Shown here one piece after another: positions 35,060-43,988 of a DNA stretch of 64,000 nucleotides. The DNA is from Agrobacterium tumefaciens (lineage in GTDB: Bacteria; Pseudomonadota; Alphaproteobacteria; Rhizobiales; Rhizobiaceae). The position numbers and the translations under genes were made by a program. Where the stretch lies: positions 1,616,001 through 1,680,000 of the forward strand of contig CP048486.1 in NCBI GenBank assembly GCA_025560025.1, in the 5' to 3' direction. A model generated the notes under the pieces. The model did not search any database. It was not told where the DNA came from and worked only from the letters and a program-made list of their open reading frames with translations. Numbering within the stretch: position 1 is the first letter of the stretch; each line of letters begins with the position of its first letter.

Positions 35060-35968
35060 ATGAAAAACTTCTCGCTGCTTTCCACGCGGGCAGGCGCTGT
35101 CTTTTTGGCTCCTGCCGCCGCGCTGGTCGGCATTTTTGTTATGGTCCCGTTTTTCTGGGTGATCTTCGTTTCTTTCACGAACCGAACGCTCATCGGGCGC
35201 ACGGCAGTCGATCCGGATTTCGTCGGTCTGCAAAATTATTTCACGCTGTTTAATCCGGATACGTTCTTCACCCGCGGCCAGTTCGGTTTTTCCTTCATCC
35301 TGACGCTGCAATTCGTGCTGCTTTCCGCGCTTGCAGGCCAGGCGCTGATCGGCCTGTTGCTCGCCTGGCTCAGCCAGGCCGTATCGCCGGCATTGAAGTC
35401 CTTCCTGCAGACGGCGGTCATTGCCGCATGGATATTGCCGGAAGTGGTCATCGGTTTCGCGTGGTTCGCCTTTCTCGACTATGACAATGGCACGCTGAAC
35501 ATGATCATGCGCGGCCTCGGTCTGCCACCCGGCGACTGGCTTCTGCAGCAGCCTTTCTGGGTGATCGTGTTTTTCAACACCTGGCGCGGCGCAGCCTTCT
35601 CGATGATGCTGTTTAATTCCGCCTTTCAGTCCATCCCGCCGAGCTATTTCCAGGCAGCGGACGTGGCGGGTGCGACCTCATGGCAGAAGCTTCGCGACAT
35701 TGCGTTGCCGCTCATCCGCGGCCATGTCGTCACCGACCTCATCCTCATCACAATGTGGACTTTCAACGTGTTTACGCCATTCCTGCTCACCAATGGCGGG
35801 CCGTCCTACCGAACGGAACTGCTGTCGATCTATACCTATCGTATCGCATTCAAGGATTTCGAGTTCGGCAAGGGTGCGGCGGTCGGCGTCATCATCATGC
35901 TCGTCAACCTCGCCTTTGCGCTTGTCTATTTGCGTATCGCGCGCAAGAAAACGGCGGAGGCTGAATGA
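35060..35968 (+). CDS. Sugar ABC importer permease, MalF type
   Basis: 302 residues, six membrane segments. The EAA-loop motif is QAADVAGATSWQKLRDIALPLIRG, the contact for the ATPase. RBS GAGG before ATG 35060. Its stop overlaps the next permease start (ATGA). Confidence 0.88.
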   Translation: MKNFSLLSTRAGAVFLAPAAALVGIFVMVPFFWVIFVSFTNRTLIGRTAVDPDFVGLQNYFTLFNPDTFFTRGQFGFSFILTLQFVLLSALAGQALIGLLLAWLSQAVSPALKSFLQTAVIAAWILPEVVIGFAWFAFLDYDNGTLNMIMRGLGLPPGDWLLQQPFWVIVFFNTWRGAAFSMMLFNSAFQSIPPSYFQAADVAGATSWQKLRDIALPLIRGHVVTDLILITMWTFNVFTPFLLTNGGPSYRTELLSIYTYRIAFKDFEFGKGAAVGVIIMLVNLAFALVYLRIARKKTAEAE

Positions 35969-36798
35969 TGCAGATCTCCGGAAACGTCTTTAAACGCCGC
36001 ATTCTCTTTTCCGTGGCAGCATCCCTGCTCGGCGTGGCCTTCGCCCTGCCGCTCGTCTGGTTCATCTTCGCACCGTTCAACGCCCGCGCCGAACTCGGAC
36101 TCGCAATTCCCGAAGCGTTCACTCTCTCGAACTTCATGACGGTGTTCGAGAACACCTTTGCAATGCGGGCCCTTTTGAACAGCCTGATCCAGTCTTTCGG
36201 CGGGGTCATTCTGATCGGCGCGGCAGCGACGCTTGCTGCTTATGCGCTGTCTCGCTCGTCAATTCCCGGTAAAGGGGCCGTCACCTATACGCTTCTGCTG
36301 TTTTCTTCCGTTGTGTCGGGTTCCGCGGCGATGGTGCCGATCTTCCTGATCATTTCTGCGGCCGGTCTCATCAATACCCATATCGCCGTCATTCTCGTTT
36401 TTGCGGGCGGGCTGCTGCCGACGGCAATGTTCATTCTCCGCGATTTCATCGATGCCATCCCGCGTTCCTACGAGGAAAGCGCCATGGTGGCCGGTGCCTC
36501 ACCGCTGCAGGCTTTCTTCGACGTGGCATTGCCGGTCATCCGGCCGGGCATCGTGGTCGTCGTGGTCTGGGCATTCGTCAATATCTGGGGTTCATTCCTC
36601 ATCCCCTTCATCCTGCTGCGCAGCGATAGCCTGATGCCGGCCTCGGTCGCGATCTATTCCTTCTATTCGGAGGCGGGCACACCGATCGTTACGCTGCTCG
36701 CTGCCTATTCGCTCATCTATTCGCTCCCCGTCATTGTGCTTTACCTCTTCGTGAACTGGAAGTTTGGTTTCCGGTTCTTTGGTGGCATCAAGTCGTAA
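35965..36798 (+). CDS. Sugar ABC importer permease, MalG type
   Basis: 277 residues, six membrane segments; EAA loop EESAMVAGASPLQAFFDVALPVIRPG. A second ATG directly follows at 35968. Second membrane subunit of the heterodimeric channel; 15 bases before the ATPase gene. Confidence 0.88.
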   Translation: MMQISGNVFKRRILFSVAASLLGVAFALPLVWFIFAPFNARAELGLAIPEAFTLSNFMTVFENTFAMRALLNSLIQSFGGVILIGAAATLAAYALSRSSIPGKGAVTYTLLLFSSVVSGSAAMVPIFLIISAAGLINTHIAVILVFAGGLLPTAMFILRDFIDAIPRSYEESAMVAGASPLQAFFDVALPVIRPGIVVVVVWAFVNIWGSFLIPFILLRSDSLMPASVAIYSFYSEAGTPIVTLLAAYSLIYSLPVIVLYLFVNWKFGFRFFGGIKS

Positions 36799-36813
36799 TC
36801 GGAAATCAGTTTC

Positions 36814-37914
36814 ATGGCCTCTGTCGAATTCCAGAATGTCTCCAAGAGCTTCGGTCACTTTCATGCGGTGCCCGACATCAGCTTTCAAATATCGGACGGC
36901 GAGTTCGTCTGCCTGCTCGGCCCCTCCGGCTGCGGCAAGACGACGAGCCTGCGCATGATCGCCGGCCTCGAAACGCCGACCTCGGGCAAGGTGCTGATCG
37001 GCGGCAAGGACGTCACCTATCTGCACCCCAAGGACCGGCAGATATCGATGGTCTTTCAGGACTATGCGCTTTATCCGCACATGAACCTTGCCGACAACAT
37101 CGCCTATCCGCTCAAAGTGCGCGGCGAGAGCGAGGAAAAGCGCCACGCGCGCGCCAAGCAGGTGGCCGACGTGCTTAAGATCGGTGATCTGATGAAGCGC
37201 CTGCCGAGCCAGATTTCCGGCGGACAGCAGCAGCGTACATCGCTGGCACGTGCGCTTGTTTATCCCAGCCAGGTCTATCTGTTCGACGAGCCGCTTTCCA
37301 ACCTCGATGCCAAGCTACGTCTTGAAGCGCGCGGCTTCCTCAACCACCTGCAGCGCGACATGGGCATGACGGCGGTCTATGTCACCCACGACCAGGCGGA
37401 GGCCATGGCGCTTGCGACCCGCATCGCAGTCATGGACAAGGGCCGCATCGTTCAGTTCGCACCGCCCATCGAGATTTACCGGCGTCCGGCCACCACCTTC
37501 GTTGCCAATTTCGTGGGCAACCCGCCAATGAACCTCGTGTCGGCCGATGCCATGGTTGCCTATGGCAAGCTGCAACTGCGCGCCGATGGCCTGACACTGC
37601 CGGGCCTGCCTGTCTCCGACGCCATTGCGGCGGCCGCGGGCCGCGGCCGGATGACGCTTGGCGTCCGGCCCGAACATTTGCGGATTGCCCAGGCCGGTGA
37701 TGAAAACACCATCACGGGCAAGCTTTTCGCCAATGAGAACATGGGCCCGGAAAGCCTTGTCACGATGGAGCGCGAGGATGCCGGCCGGGTGACCGCCCGC
37801 ATTTTCACGGATGATGAGATTCGGGTGAACGACGTCGTGACGCTCGCCTTCGATATCCGCCACGTCACATTGTTCGATGGCGCCGGCATACGCATTCCGG
37901 ATGTCGGTGAGTAA
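36814..37914 (+). CDS. Sugar ABC importer ATPase, UgpC/MsmK type
   Basis: 366 residues. Walker A GPSGCGKTT (about 38-46), Q-loop MVFQDYALYPHM, signature ISGGQQQRTSLARAL, Walker B YLFDEPLSNLDAKLR, switch VTHDQAEAM; C-terminal regulatory OB/TOBE domain from about 240 (GVRPEHLRI). The family energises many sugar importers and can be shared between them. The next gene starts 13 bases later. Confidence 0.88.
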   Translation: MASVEFQNVSKSFGHFHAVPDISFQISDGEFVCLLGPSGCGKTTSLRMIAGLETPTSGKVLIGGKDVTYLHPKDRQISMVFQDYALYPHMNLADNIAYPLKVRGESEEKRHARAKQVADVLKIGDLMKRLPSQISGGQQQRTSLARALVYPSQVYLFDEPLSNLDAKLRLEARGFLNHLQRDMGMTAVYVTHDQAEAMALATRIAVMDKGRIVQFAPPIEIYRRPATTFVANFVGNPPMNLVSADAMVAYGKLQLRADGLTLPGLPVSDAIAAAAGRGRMTLGVRPEHLRIAQAGDENTITGKLFANENMGPESLVTMEREDAGRVTARIFTDDEIRVNDVVTLAFDIRHVTLFDGAGIRIPDVGE

Positions 37915-37927
37915 GACGGGAAGTGTG

Positions 37928-39328
37928 ATGACCGAAATCAGGGTTCACGTCAGTCGCGCCGACCAGTCGGCCGATCCTTACTTCTATGTTCCTTTCGATG
38001 TTCTGAAGGGTGTAACGCGCATCGACGTGACGATGGCCTATCGGAAGGACGAGGATTGCGTCATCGATCTCGGCGTGCTCGACGCTACGGCGACGGACTA
38101 CCCTTCAGTCGCCGGTTTCCGTGGCTGGAGCGGTGGCGCACGCGATTGCTTCTTTGTTGCGACCGATGATGCAACGCCCGGCTATATCCACGGCGAGATG
38201 CCGGCCGGCACATGGAAAGTCATGCTCGGCCTGCATAAATTGCCGGAAAACGGAGCCGATGTCGTCGTGACTATCCGTTGCGACAGCGCGCCGCGCAAAC
38301 TCGAGCCGCAGCCGGAACGCCGCTTTCCGCGGCGGGAAGGGGCGGGCTGGTATCGGGGCGACCTGCATTGCCACACTTTCCATTCCGATGCATTGGGCTC
38401 TCCGGAGCTGCTGCATCAGGCTGCCTCCCAGGCCGGTCTCGATTTTCTTGCCATTGCCGATCACAACACCATCACGCAGCGCCGCTATTTTCATCCGCAA
38501 TCCTCGCCGGACCTTGTCTTCATCCGGGCGATGGAGATAACGACGGCGACTGGCCACGCCAATGTCTATGGTGTCGATGAGTGGATCGATTTCCGCATGA
38601 CCAAGCCGGAACATGCCCATACGCTCTCCCGGCTGGTGCATGAGCGCGGCGGGCTTTTGTCCATCAATCACGACAAGCCCACCATTCAATGGGACTACGA
38701 ACTGCCCGAGATCGACTGCATGGAGGTCTGGCAGTCACACTGGATGGCGTGGAACTGGGTGTCGCTCGGCCGCTATCAGCAGCGACTGGCTTCGGGTCTG
38801 AAGATCTCCGCCATCGGAGGCAGCGATTTTCATCAGCCTGCGCAACTCATGCCCGAGGGGCCGCTGGTGCTTGCCCGCCCGACGACGGTGTTCTGGCTGG
38901 AGGAGTTGTCGGAAGATGCTATCCTCGCTGCGATGAAGGCGGGTCGCGGTTATGTGACGGAAAGCCCGACGGGGCCGCATCTTGCGCTGACGGTGAACGG
39001 CCAGCCGATGGGTTCGACGGTTTCCGGACCGGTCATCGCAGAGGCCGATGTGAGGGGTGCGGATGGCGATCTGCTCGTCTGGATCGATGCAAGTGGCATT
39101 CTCACCACGCAGACCATTGAAACAGATGCTTGGACGGGCAGTTTCTCCGGCGAGGCAAAGACGTTTCTTCGTACCGAAATCATCGCTGCGAATAGCCGCG
39201 AAAGGCTGGTTGCCGATTTCATGGCGGCACAGGAGGGGCGCTCGCTTCCCTGGCAGCTTCAGGGCGCCCATATGCAGGATCAGCCGATCCGCCGGGCAGT
39301 GAGCAACCCGGTTTACATCCAGCCCTAG
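37928..39328 (+). CDS. PHP-family metallohydrolase (CehA/McbA type)
   Basis: 466 residues from ATG 37928. An N-terminal beta domain (about 1-130) precedes a PHP phosphoesterase domain with the metal motifs GDLHCHTFHSD, IADHNT, NHDKP and GGSDFHQ; a C-terminal beta domain (about 370-466) follows. The architecture resembles CehA/McbA-type proteins, whose members hydrolyse phosphodiesters or carbamate esters. No signal peptide, so cytoplasmic. As last gene of the importer operon it probably acts on the imported compound, perhaps a phosphorylated or esterified sugar; substrate unknown. Confidence 0.75.
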   Translation: MTEIRVHVSRADQSADPYFYVPFDVLKGVTRIDVTMAYRKDEDCVIDLGVLDATATDYPSVAGFRGWSGGARDCFFVATDDATPGYIHGEMPAGTWKVMLGLHKLPENGADVVVTIRCDSAPRKLEPQPERRFPRREGAGWYRGDLHCHTFHSDALGSPELLHQAASQAGLDFLAIADHNTITQRRYFHPQSSPDLVFIRAMEITTATGHANVYGVDEWIDFRMTKPEHAHTLSRLVHERGGLLSINHDKPTIQWDYELPEIDCMEVWQSHWMAWNWVSLGRYQQRLASGLKISAIGGSDFHQPAQLMPEGPLVLARPTTVFWLEELSEDAILAAMKAGRGYVTESPTGPHLALTVNGQPMGSTVSGPVIAEADVRGADGDLLVWIDASGILTTQTIETDAWTGSFSGEAKTFLRTEIIAANSRERLVADFMAAQEGRSLPWQLQGAHMQDQPIRRAVSNPVYIQP

Positions 39329-39663
39329 TTTCCCGGACAGATGACAGGTGGGGCGGGCGGACTTCTCCGCTCGCTCGTGCACTTGCGATATTACGGGCGC
39401 GGCAAAGCCCGCACGCCGTCGCGGCCGGTTCTGCCGCATCCTTGGTTAAAGACTATCAGGTGGTCCGGTCGTTTCTCCGCCATGGCACAGGTTTCGGCAA
39501 CGATGTTATGATGCGTCCGAGAGTGACGTGTATATACAAATGGATGCCGCTGAGGTCATTCGGCCTCCCAGCGCGATCTCCAGATTTCAGGGCAGTTCCG
39601 GCGCGCAGATCGCCTGATTTACCGATGTGAGCGTCAGTCGATAAAAGTGCTTCAAGCGGTATT
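39329..39663. other. Intergenic stretch without recognised gene
   Basis: Between the PHP gene and the next cluster. Every frame gives only short readings with no family resemblance; a 25-codon reading from ATG 39541 has no ribosome site. I see no tRNA, repeat or mobile-element end. The right edge leads into the operator pair of the next operon. Confidence 0.5.
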
Positions 39664-39701
39664 GCATTCGTATGCATTTATGCTACTTTGCATACGAATG
39701 C
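39664..39701. promoter_or_regulatory. Pair of LacI-type operators before the second ABC operon
   Basis: GCATTCGTATGC (39664-39675) and GCATACGAATGC (39690-39701) each differ at one base from the palindrome GCATACGTATGC. They are mirror images of one another, so the pair also forms a 13-bp inverted repeat (39664-39676 with 39689-39701). Centres are 26 bases apart. The same 12-mer, again with single changes, recurs at 45139 and 48407. The LacI regulator at 47329-48357 is the likely binder. Confidence 0.7.
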
Positions 39702-39748
39702 AAAAACTGACGCGACGTCGTTATGAGAAATTTGGGAGGAGCCAAATT

Positions 39749-41083
39749 ATGATTTCGAGGCGTAACTTCACGCAACTGGGTTTGGCGGCGTCGATGGCGG
39801 CCACCTTCGGTGTTTCGCCGCGCCGGGCCTCGGCTGCTCTTCTTGAGGGCAAGCCTTTCGCCGGCCAGGCTATCAATATCATGCTGCCGCAATCGAGCCA
39901 GTTTCGCGCCCATGAAAAGCGGCTTGCGCAATTTGAAGAACTGACGGGCATCAAGGCTGTTTATACCTATGTTCCCTATGGTCAGGTGCGCGACAAGATC
40001 ACGACCGAAGCGGTGGCGGGCAGCTCTGAATATGATGTCGTCTGTTATCAGGACAATTGGGGTCCGTCCCTGTCGATTTATCTGCACCCGCTCGACGAAT
40101 TGCTCAAGCGCGATGGGCTCGACATCAACCGTTACCCGCAAGCCTACAAGCTCGGCGGCCAGATCGGCGGCGTGACCTACGGTCTTCCGGTGCGCGGCCA
40201 TCCCCAGATGCTGTTTTATCGCAAGGACCTTTTCGATGCCGCGGGCCTCAAGCCGCCGACGACCTGGGACGAGGTTGCTGCTGCGGGTGCCGCCATACAG
40301 TCGGCCAATCCCGATGTGTCGGGCGTGGCGATGTATTACGGCAAGGGCAATGGCCAGCAGAACCTCTTCCTCTGGCTCAATCATTTGTGGGGCAAGGGCG
40401 GCGACATCTTTTCACCCGACTTCAAGGAAACCCGCTTCACCGATCCGGCTGCCATCGAAGCCACGCAGATGTATCTGGACCTTTTGCTGAAGCATAAGGT
40501 GGCTGCGCCCGGTTCCGTGCAGTTCGTCGAAGGGGACGCCGTCAATTCCGTGGCGCAGGGCAAGTCGGCCATGGTCATGGTCTGGTGGTGGGTCTATTCG
40601 GTTCTGACTGGCGAAAAATCCTCTCTGAAGCCGGAACAGGTCGGCTTTGCGCCCATGCCGCAGTTCGACAGCGGTGCCCCCGTATCCTATGCACTGTCTT
40701 TGCCCTTCGCGGTCAGCGCGCTTTCGAAAAAGAAGGATGCGGCATGGGAATTCATGAAATGGGTTTCGACGCCGGAACTCGAGATCGAATGTGCGATCGA
40801 CAAATCCGACCCCAAGACGTCCGATATCGTGGTCACCAACACGAAGAGCTTCCTCGACGAAAAGGTGAATGCGGCAAATCACGGCCTTCATAAGGTCGCT
40901 GCGAAGAGCCTTGAGGGTTCGCGGATCATGCCGCAGCTCAAGGAATGGCCGCAGATTGCCGTCACACTCGAAAACACCATCTCGGAACTTGCCACCGGTT
41001 CAAGGCCGGTAAAGGATGGGCTGGATCAGGCGGCTCAGGACATCGATCGTATCCTGCGGCGTGCAGGTTATCGCAAGGGCTGA
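39749..41083 (+). CDS. Tat-exported ABC substrate-binding protein
   Basis: 444 residues from ATG 39749 (RBS GGGAGGAG). The N terminus SRRNFTQLGLAASMAATFG is a twin-arginine signal, suggesting folding before export. Family 1 binding protein: INIMLPQSSQFRAHEKRLAQF, GLPVRGHPQMLFYRKDLFDAAG, then QGKSAMVMVWWWVY. Substrate unknown; the neighbouring enzymes point to a polyol, sugar acid or similar. First gene of the 39749-45098 operon, directly below the operator pair. The long in-frame upstream reading from 39647 crosses the operators and is rejected. Confidence 0.87.
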   Translation: MISRRNFTQLGLAASMAATFGVSPRRASAALLEGKPFAGQAINIMLPQSSQFRAHEKRLAQFEELTGIKAVYTYVPYGQVRDKITTEAVAGSSEYDVVCYQDNWGPSLSIYLHPLDELLKRDGLDINRYPQAYKLGGQIGGVTYGLPVRGHPQMLFYRKDLFDAAGLKPPTTWDEVAAAGAAIQSANPDVSGVAMYYGKGNGQQNLFLWLNHLWGKGGDIFSPDFKETRFTDPAAIEATQMYLDLLLKHKVAAPGSVQFVEGDAVNSVAQGKSAMVMVWWWVYSVLTGEKSSLKPEQVGFAPMPQFDSGAPVSYALSLPFAVSALSKKKDAAWEFMKWVSTPELEIECAIDKSDPKTSDIVVTNTKSFLDEKVNAANHGLHKVAAKSLEGSRIMPQLKEWPQIAVTLENTISELATGSRPVKDGLDQAAQDIDRILRRAGYRKG

Positions 41084-41172
41084 GTGAACCGCCTTCACCG
41101 TGAATGAAGGCATATGCCGGGTGGAGCAGGCGCTTCCCCTGGCAGGCCTTCCTTGTCGTCAAGGGATTTTCC

Positions 41173-42045
41173 GTGAAAGACAAACATCTGAAATACTGGC
41201 TGATTACACCAGCCTTCGTCGTCATCGCAGCGACGCTTCTCTACCCATTGGGCGCCGCTCTCTGGTACTCGGTGCATGAGTGGAACCTGGCGCAGCAGCC
41301 GACGCTCGGGCCTTTCGTCGGCATGGAGAACTATACCCGCGTCATCACGGACGATCCGGATTTCTGGCACAGCATCCGGGTGACGTCGGTCTTCACGGTC
41401 TTCTCCGTCTTCTTCACGATGATCCTCGCCATGGGGCTGGCTTTGCTTCTAGCCGGTGCCGATATGATGCGGGTAAGTGTGCGCACGCTGCTCGTGATAC
41501 CTTTCGCCATGTCGCCTGCATTGCTCGGCATATCCTGGCGCTTCCTGTTCAATCCGGAGTTCGGCGCATTTGCCGCCGTGGTCGGCGCCGTCGTTCCGTC
41601 GTTGAAAGGCGTTCCGATCCTTGCTGATCCGACACTTGCGATGGCAACGTTGATAGCTTCGGACGTCTGGCACTGGTCGCCTTATTTCATGCTCCTCTTC
41701 ATTGGCGCGCTTGCCGCTCTTCCGCAGGAAACGGTTGAGGCAGCCCAGGTCGATGGGGCTTCCAAGACGCGGGTGTTCTTTGAAATCGTGTTGCCGCAGC
41801 TGCGGCCGGTGCTTGCCATCGCCCTTCTGCTCAAGGCGATCTTCTCGCTCAAGGTCCTCGATCAGGTCGTCACGCTCACCAATGGCGGGCCGGGGACGGC
41901 GACGGAAACGCTGGCGCATTTCGTGTTCCAGACCGCCTTCCGCTGGTACGACCTCGGTTATGCGGCGGCAGTTGCCTATCTGCTCGCGGCTGTCATGGCG
42001 GTGCTTGCAGCAATTTATTCACGGTTCGTCATGGAGCGCCAGTGA
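41173..42045 (+). CDS. ABC importer permease, MalF type (second system)
   Basis: 290 residues from GTG 41173, preceded by AAGGGA; ATG 41104 is an in-frame alternative that adds 23 residues with no ribosome site. Six membrane segments; KHLKYWLITPAFVVIAATLLYP is the usual start of MalF-type subunits. EAA loop EAAQVDGASKTRVFFEIVLPQLRP, then TNGGPGTATETL. One base before the next gene. Confidence 0.85.
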   Translation: MKDKHLKYWLITPAFVVIAATLLYPLGAALWYSVHEWNLAQQPTLGPFVGMENYTRVITDDPDFWHSIRVTSVFTVFSVFFTMILAMGLALLLAGADMMRVSVRTLLVIPFAMSPALLGISWRFLFNPEFGAFAAVVGAVVPSLKGVPILADPTLAMATLIASDVWHWSPYFMLLFIGALAALPQETVEAAQVDGASKTRVFFEIVLPQLRPVLAIALLLKAIFSLKVLDQVVTLTNGGPGTATETLAHFVFQTAFRWYDLGYAAAVAYLLAAVMAVLAAIYSRFVMERQ

Positions 42046-42046
42046 C

Positions 42047-42874
42047 ATGCAGATGAAAACCAGAAACCGGATTTCAAGCCTCGCGCGCGGACTTGCCATC
42101 GCGCTCATTCTCCTCGTTTTCATCGGCCCGATCGTGTGGATCGTGGCGACGGCATTCAAGGACCCGCGTGACGTCTACGCGCTGAGGTTCTTCTTCACAC
42201 CCACGCTTGAAAACATCCGCACTGCGTTCGAAGCGCCGTTTCTCGTCGGCGAGCGCACCTGGAACAGCATCGTCGTGACGATGGGAACGCTGCTGCTGTC
42301 GTTGCCGATCGCCACTGCCGCGGCCTATGCCTTTTCGCGCTTCCGGTTCCCCGGTGGCAGCATCTGGCCAATCGGCGTGCTGGCGACCCAGTTCATCCCG
42401 CCCGTCATCGTCATCATCCCGCTCTTCATTGCCTTTCGCCAGGGTGGTCTGCTCGACACGCGCATCGCGCTCATCATCGCCAACATGTCTTTCGTGGTTC
42501 CCTATGCGATCTGGATGATCAAGGGGTTCATCGACTCCATACCGGTGGACATGGAGGAAGCAGCACAGATCGACGGCGCCTCACGTCTGAGGGCAATCTG
42601 GGATGTCGTCGTGCCGATGGCGCTTCCGGGCATCGCCACCGCCGGCATCTTCTGTTTCGTCGTCGCATGGAACGAGTTCTTTTATGCGCTGGTGCTGACG
42701 CGGGAAAACGCAACGACCATCCAGGTAGCGCTGATGAGCGCCAGGACGGAACGCGGCGACGCGTGGGAAATCATGGCCGCCATCGGTCTCGTGATCATCC
42801 TGCCGATGCTTGTTCTGTCCCGATACGTCCAGAAATATTTCGTCAAAGGCCTTGTTTCGGGCTCGGTAAGATAG
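42047..42874 (+). CDS. ABC importer permease, MalG type (second system)
   Basis: 275 residues, six membrane segments. Start ATG 42047, one base after the previous stop; a longer in-frame reading from 41702 lies within the preceding gene and is a shadow. EAA loop EEAAQIDGASRLRAIWDVVVP. Pairs with the preceding permease. Followed 10 bases later by the NTF2-like gene, which interrupts the importer genes. Confidence 0.88.
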   Translation: MQMKTRNRISSLARGLAIALILLVFIGPIVWIVATAFKDPRDVYALRFFFTPTLENIRTAFEAPFLVGERTWNSIVVTMGTLLLSLPIATAAAYAFSRFRFPGGSIWPIGVLATQFIPPVIVIIPLFIAFRQGGLLDTRIALIIANMSFVVPYAIWMIKGFIDSIPVDMEEAAQIDGASRLRAIWDVVVPMALPGIATAGIFCFVVAWNEFFYALVLTRENATTIQVALMSARTERGDAWEIMAAIGLVIILPMLVLSRYVQKYFVKGLVSGSVR

Positions 42875-42884
42875 GGAGAAGACA

Positions 42885-43985
42885 ATGAACGATGTATCAA
42901 CCGCAAAGCGTGACTTGCGCGCAGGCGTGACAACGGTGCGGCAGCGCTCCGTGGAGGAACTGCTTGCACCCAAGGAACGCAATGGCTTTCCCCTGTCGGG
43001 CTTCGACGATGCATTCGGCGATATCGTCGACTATATCTTCAAGATAACGCACTGGATCTGGGCTGAAAAATCGGTCGGCAAGATCTACGATTATTACGAT
43101 CATGCCTGCATGGTTTATACCGCCTTCGATATTACCCGCTCCGTCGAGGAGGTCGTCAACGGCACCGTTTCGATGATGCAGGCCTTTCCCGACCGGGAGA
43201 GCCGTTTCCTCAACGTGGCCTGGAGCGGCGATGACAAGGAGGGCTATTACACAAGCCATCTCGGCTTCAGCCAGATGACCAATATCGGTCCGAGCGCTTA
43301 TGGCGAAGCGACCGGGCGGCGGGTGAACATCCATACCGTGGCCGACTGTGTCTCCAGGGATAACAAGATTTTCCGTGAATGGCTGGTGCGGGACAACGGC
43401 GCGATGGTGCGCCAGCTGGGTTTTGACATTCATGAGGTTGCGCGCAGCCTCGCGGATCGGGATGCCGCTGCCGGCCGTGAACCCTGGTTCATCGGCCAGC
43501 CCGAGCGCTCCGCAGGCCAGGCGCTGCCTTTGCCCCTCGACCGGCCGAAGAAGACGATCGAAGACAGGCTTGCCCATATGCTGCACGAGGCATGGAACCG
43601 CCGGCGGTTCGACGCGCTTCGGGAAGTTTACGATCCTGCCGTCAATGTCCATATGGCCGGCGGCCGCGAAATTACCGGTATCGAAGGCCTCGTCTATCAT
43701 TTCATCCAGATTGTCGCGGCTTTCCCGAACGCGGTGTTTTCCTTCGATAATTATTGCCACGCGGACGAAGCGGACGGCACGATTGCGGCGGTACGCTGGT
43801 CCATCCGCGGACATCATCGCGGTAACGGTCTGTTCGGCGCGCCAAGCGGCAAACCGGTCTATATTCTCGGCATGTCGCATTTCCGCTTCAACGACGACAA
43901 GATCATCGAAGAGTGGACCCTGTATGACGAACTTGCCATCCTCCGGCAGATATATGCCCACGGGCCGGTTCGGCAGGAGGATTGA
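42885..43985 (+). CDS. Tandem NTF2/SnoaL-like protein inside an ABC operon
   Basis: 366 residues with two NTF2/SnoaL-like cone domains in tandem (about 35-190 and 225-355). Both copies end alike: DNKIFREWLVRDNGAMVRQLG in the first, DDKIIEEWTLYDELAILRQI in the second, indicating duplication. SnoaL-like folds act as isomerases, cyclases, dehydratases or ligand-binding proteins. RBS GGGAGAAG before ATG 42885; it ends 3 bases before the ATPase gene, so it is made with the importer. No signal peptide. I do not recognise a characterised relative. Confidence 0.7.
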   Translation: MNDVSTAKRDLRAGVTTVRQRSVEELLAPKERNGFPLSGFDDAFGDIVDYIFKITHWIWAEKSVGKIYDYYDHACMVYTAFDITRSVEEVVNGTVSMMQAFPDRESRFLNVAWSGDDKEGYYTSHLGFSQMTNIGPSAYGEATGRRVNIHTVADCVSRDNKIFREWLVRDNGAMVRQLGFDIHEVARSLADRDAAAGREPWFIGQPERSAGQALPLPLDRPKKTIEDRLAHMLHEAWNRRRFDALREVYDPAVNVHMAGGREITGIEGLVYHFIQIVAAFPNAVFSFDNYCHADEADGTIAAVRWSIRGHHRGNGLFGAPSGKPVYILGMSHFRFNDDKIIEEWTLYDELAILRQIYAHGPVRQED

Positions 43986-43988
43986 GAC

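Noticed and set aside
39541..39618. Short reading of 25 codons in the 39329-39663 gap
   Set aside because: No ribosome site, no family resemblance and no neighbouring context.
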